This document shows, piece after piece, positions 62,735 to 64,000 of a stretch of 64,000 bases of DNA (the first letter of the stretch is position 1; each line of letters begins with the position of its first letter). The stretch lies in assembly GCA_014218215.1 (NCBI GenBank), contig CP043652.1, positions 1,178,001-1,242,000 on the forward strand, written 5' to 3'. Below the pieces are notes generated by a model that saw only the letters and a program-made list of their open reading frames with translations, was not told the origin of the DNA and made no database searches. This DNA is from Geodermatophilaceae bacterium NBWT11. Its GTDB lineage: Bacteria > Actinomycetota > Actinomycetes > Mycobacteriales > Geodermatophilaceae. The position numbers and the translations under genes were made by a program.

Positions 62735-64000
62735 GCCATGGCTCCGACCGGCTCGAGGCGCAGGGAACGACCCAGCCGGCCCTGCTCGTCCTCGGGCAGC
62801 AGGGCGACGTAGTCGTCGCGGAAGTACTTCAGGGAGGACGCGATGCAGCTGGTGGCACCGTCACCGAGGGCGCAGAACGAGCGGCCCAGGATGTTGTCGC
62901 AGGTGTCGGTGAGCAGGTCCAGGTCGCGGGCGGTGCCGCGCCCGGCGACCAGCCGCTCCAGGATCTGGACCAGCCAGTAGGTGCCCTCCCGGCACGGGGT
63001 GCACTTGCCGCAGGACTCGTGGGCGTAGAACTCGGTGAACCGCAGGGTGGCCTCGACGATCGAGTCGGTCTCGTCGAAGACCATCAGCGCCGTCGTCCCC
63101 AGCATGGAGCCCGCGGCGGCGACGGAGTCGAAGTCCAGCGGGACGTCGAGGTGCTCGGCGGTGAAGTAGGGCGTGCTCGACCCGCCCGGCGTCCAGAACT
63201 TGAGCTCGTGCCCGGGCCGCACCCCGCCGGCCATCTCCAGCAGCTCGCGCATCGTGGTGCCCATCGGCGCCTCGTACTGCCCGGGGTGCACCACCCGGCC
63301 CGACAGCGAGTAGATCTTCGGCCCGGGCGACTTCTCCGGCCCGAACTCCTTGAACCAGGCCGACCCGCCGCGCACCACGAACGGCACGCTGGCCAGCGTC
63401 TCCACGTTGTTGACCACGGTCGGGGCGCCGTAGAGCCCGGCGACGGCGGGGAACGGCGGCTTGAGGCGGGGCTGCCCGCGCATCCCCTCCAGGGAGTCCA
63501 GCAGCGCGGTCTCCTCCCCGCAGACGTAGGCGCCGGCCCCGGCGTGCACCACGACCTCCAGGTCGTAGCCCGAGCCGTGCACGTCGGTCCCGAGGTGGCC
63601 GGCGGCGTAGGCCTCGGCGACCGCGGCGACCATCCGGCGGTGGGCGTGCACGGCCTCCCCGCGCACGTAGATGACGGCGACGTGGCAGCGGATCGCGTAC
63701 GAGGCGATGGCCACGCCCTCCACCAGGGAGTGCGGGTCGGCCATCATCAGCGGGACGTCCTTGCAGGTGCCGGGCTCGCCCTCGTCGGCGTTGACCACCA
63801 GGTACTTCGGCTTCGCGGCCGGGCCGGTGGGGGTCTCCCCGGGCTTCGGCTGCGGGATGAACGACCACTTCATCCCGGTGGGGAAGCCCGCTCCCCCGCG
63901 GCCGCGCAGGCCGGAGTCCTTGACCAGGCCGACCAGCTCGTCGGGCGTCATGCCCAGCGCCTGCCGCCAGGCGACGTACCCCTCGGTGCGCTCGTAGGTC
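62731..64000 (-). CDS. nuoF: NADH-quinone oxidoreductase subunit F, cut by the window edge
   Basis: About 423 residues are visible; the N-terminal end lies beyond base 64000. The frame continues past the ATG at 63951 with [16 protein letters not shown], so that ATG is internal. [16 protein letters not shown] and [16 protein letters not shown] are the NADH and FMN regions. [13 protein letters not shown] and [16 protein letters not shown] carry the N3 4Fe-4S cluster. It is the NADH-oxidising subunit. Its stop overlaps the start of nuoG. Confidence 0.95.
   Translation of the reverse strand, partial: TYERTEGYVAWRQALGMTPDELVGLVKDSGLRGRGGAGFPTGMKWSFIPQPKPGETPTGPAAKPKYLVVNADEGEPGTCKDVPLMMADPHSLVEGVAIASYAIRCHVAVIYVRGEAVHAHRRMVAAVAEAYAAGHLGTDVHGSGYDLEVVVHAGAGAYVCGEETALLDSLEGMRGQPRLKPPFPAVAGLYGAPTVVNNVETLASVPFVVRGGSAWFKEFGPEKSPGPKIYSLSGRVVHPGQYEAPMGTTMRELLEMAGGVRPGHELKFWTPGGSSTPYFTAEHLDVPLDFDSVAAAGSMLGTTALMVFDETDSIVEATLRFTEFYAHESCGKCTPCREGTYWLVQILERLVAGRGTARDLDLLTDTCDNILGRSFCALGDGATSCIASSLKYFRDDYVALLPEDEQGRLGRSLRLEPVGAMA

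Overview
This 64 kb window is a high-GC chromosomal segment from an actinobacterium. Third codon positions are almost all G or C, GTG and TTG starts are common, and adjacent genes often overlap by the 4 bases GTGA or ATGA. The content includes a complete mce lipid-import operon, an F420-type oxidoreductase, a GAF-ANTAR regulator, ferredoxin-linked KorAB and a HadAB dehydratase pair. The order rpmG-hadA-hadB ... tRNA-Trp-secE-nusG-rplK-rplA ... rplJ-rplL ... mkl ... rpoB-rpoC matches what is known from Mycobacterium and Streptomyces. A Geodermatophilaceae-like organism is my inference, not something proven here. There are no insertion sequences, prophage genes, CRISPR arrays or rRNA genes. The window is a conserved core region with a few accessory islands.

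Layout. 1-3.6 kb (+): the end of a trypsin-like protease, a small companion protein, an acyl-CoA ligase and an F420-dependent LLM oxidoreductase. 3.7-11.2 kb (-): rpoC and rpoB. 11.6-23.3 kb (-): an eleven-gene mce operon (mkl ATPase, two YrbE permeases, MceA-F, two Mce-associated proteins) lying between rplL and rpoB. 23.5-24.7 kb (-): rplL, rplJ and an L10-type leader. 24.8-26.9 kb (+): a divergent cyclopropane-fatty-acid-synthase-like gene coupled to a DUF1295 gene, which separates rplJL from rplKA. 27-34.5 kb (mostly -): rplA, rplK, nusG, secE, tRNA-Trp, then aspC (+), an M1-like lipoprotein peptidase, hadB, hadA, rpmG, tRNA-Met and tRNA-Thr. 34.6-40.5 kb: the accessory part, with a membrane GGDEF/EAL protein, a tiny ORF of three RNPRWG repeats, two WxG-containing genes and a TadE-like gene. 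40.5-47.5 kb: tRNA-Tyr, yajQ, htpX, a GAF-ANTAR regulator, korA, korB and a P450. 47.6-52 kb: a MocR regulator, a PNPOx-fold protein, a PQQ-type sugar dehydrogenase lipoprotein and a polyprenyl diphosphate synthase. 52-64 kb (-): nuoN back to nuoF (partial), the respiratory NADH dehydrogenase.

How it fits together. Most of the window is growth machinery: RNA polymerase, ribosomal proteins, NusG/SecE, tRNAs and complex I with a polyprenyl synthase suited to making the quinone side chain. Interleaved are envelope and lipid functions: the Mce importer, HadAB, a cyclopropane-type lipid methyltransferase and an acyl-CoA ligase. The best candidates for undescribed biology are the 29-residue Arg/Trp repeat peptide at 37262-37351 with the inverted repeats upstream of it, and the translationally coupled WxG pair at 37613-39927.
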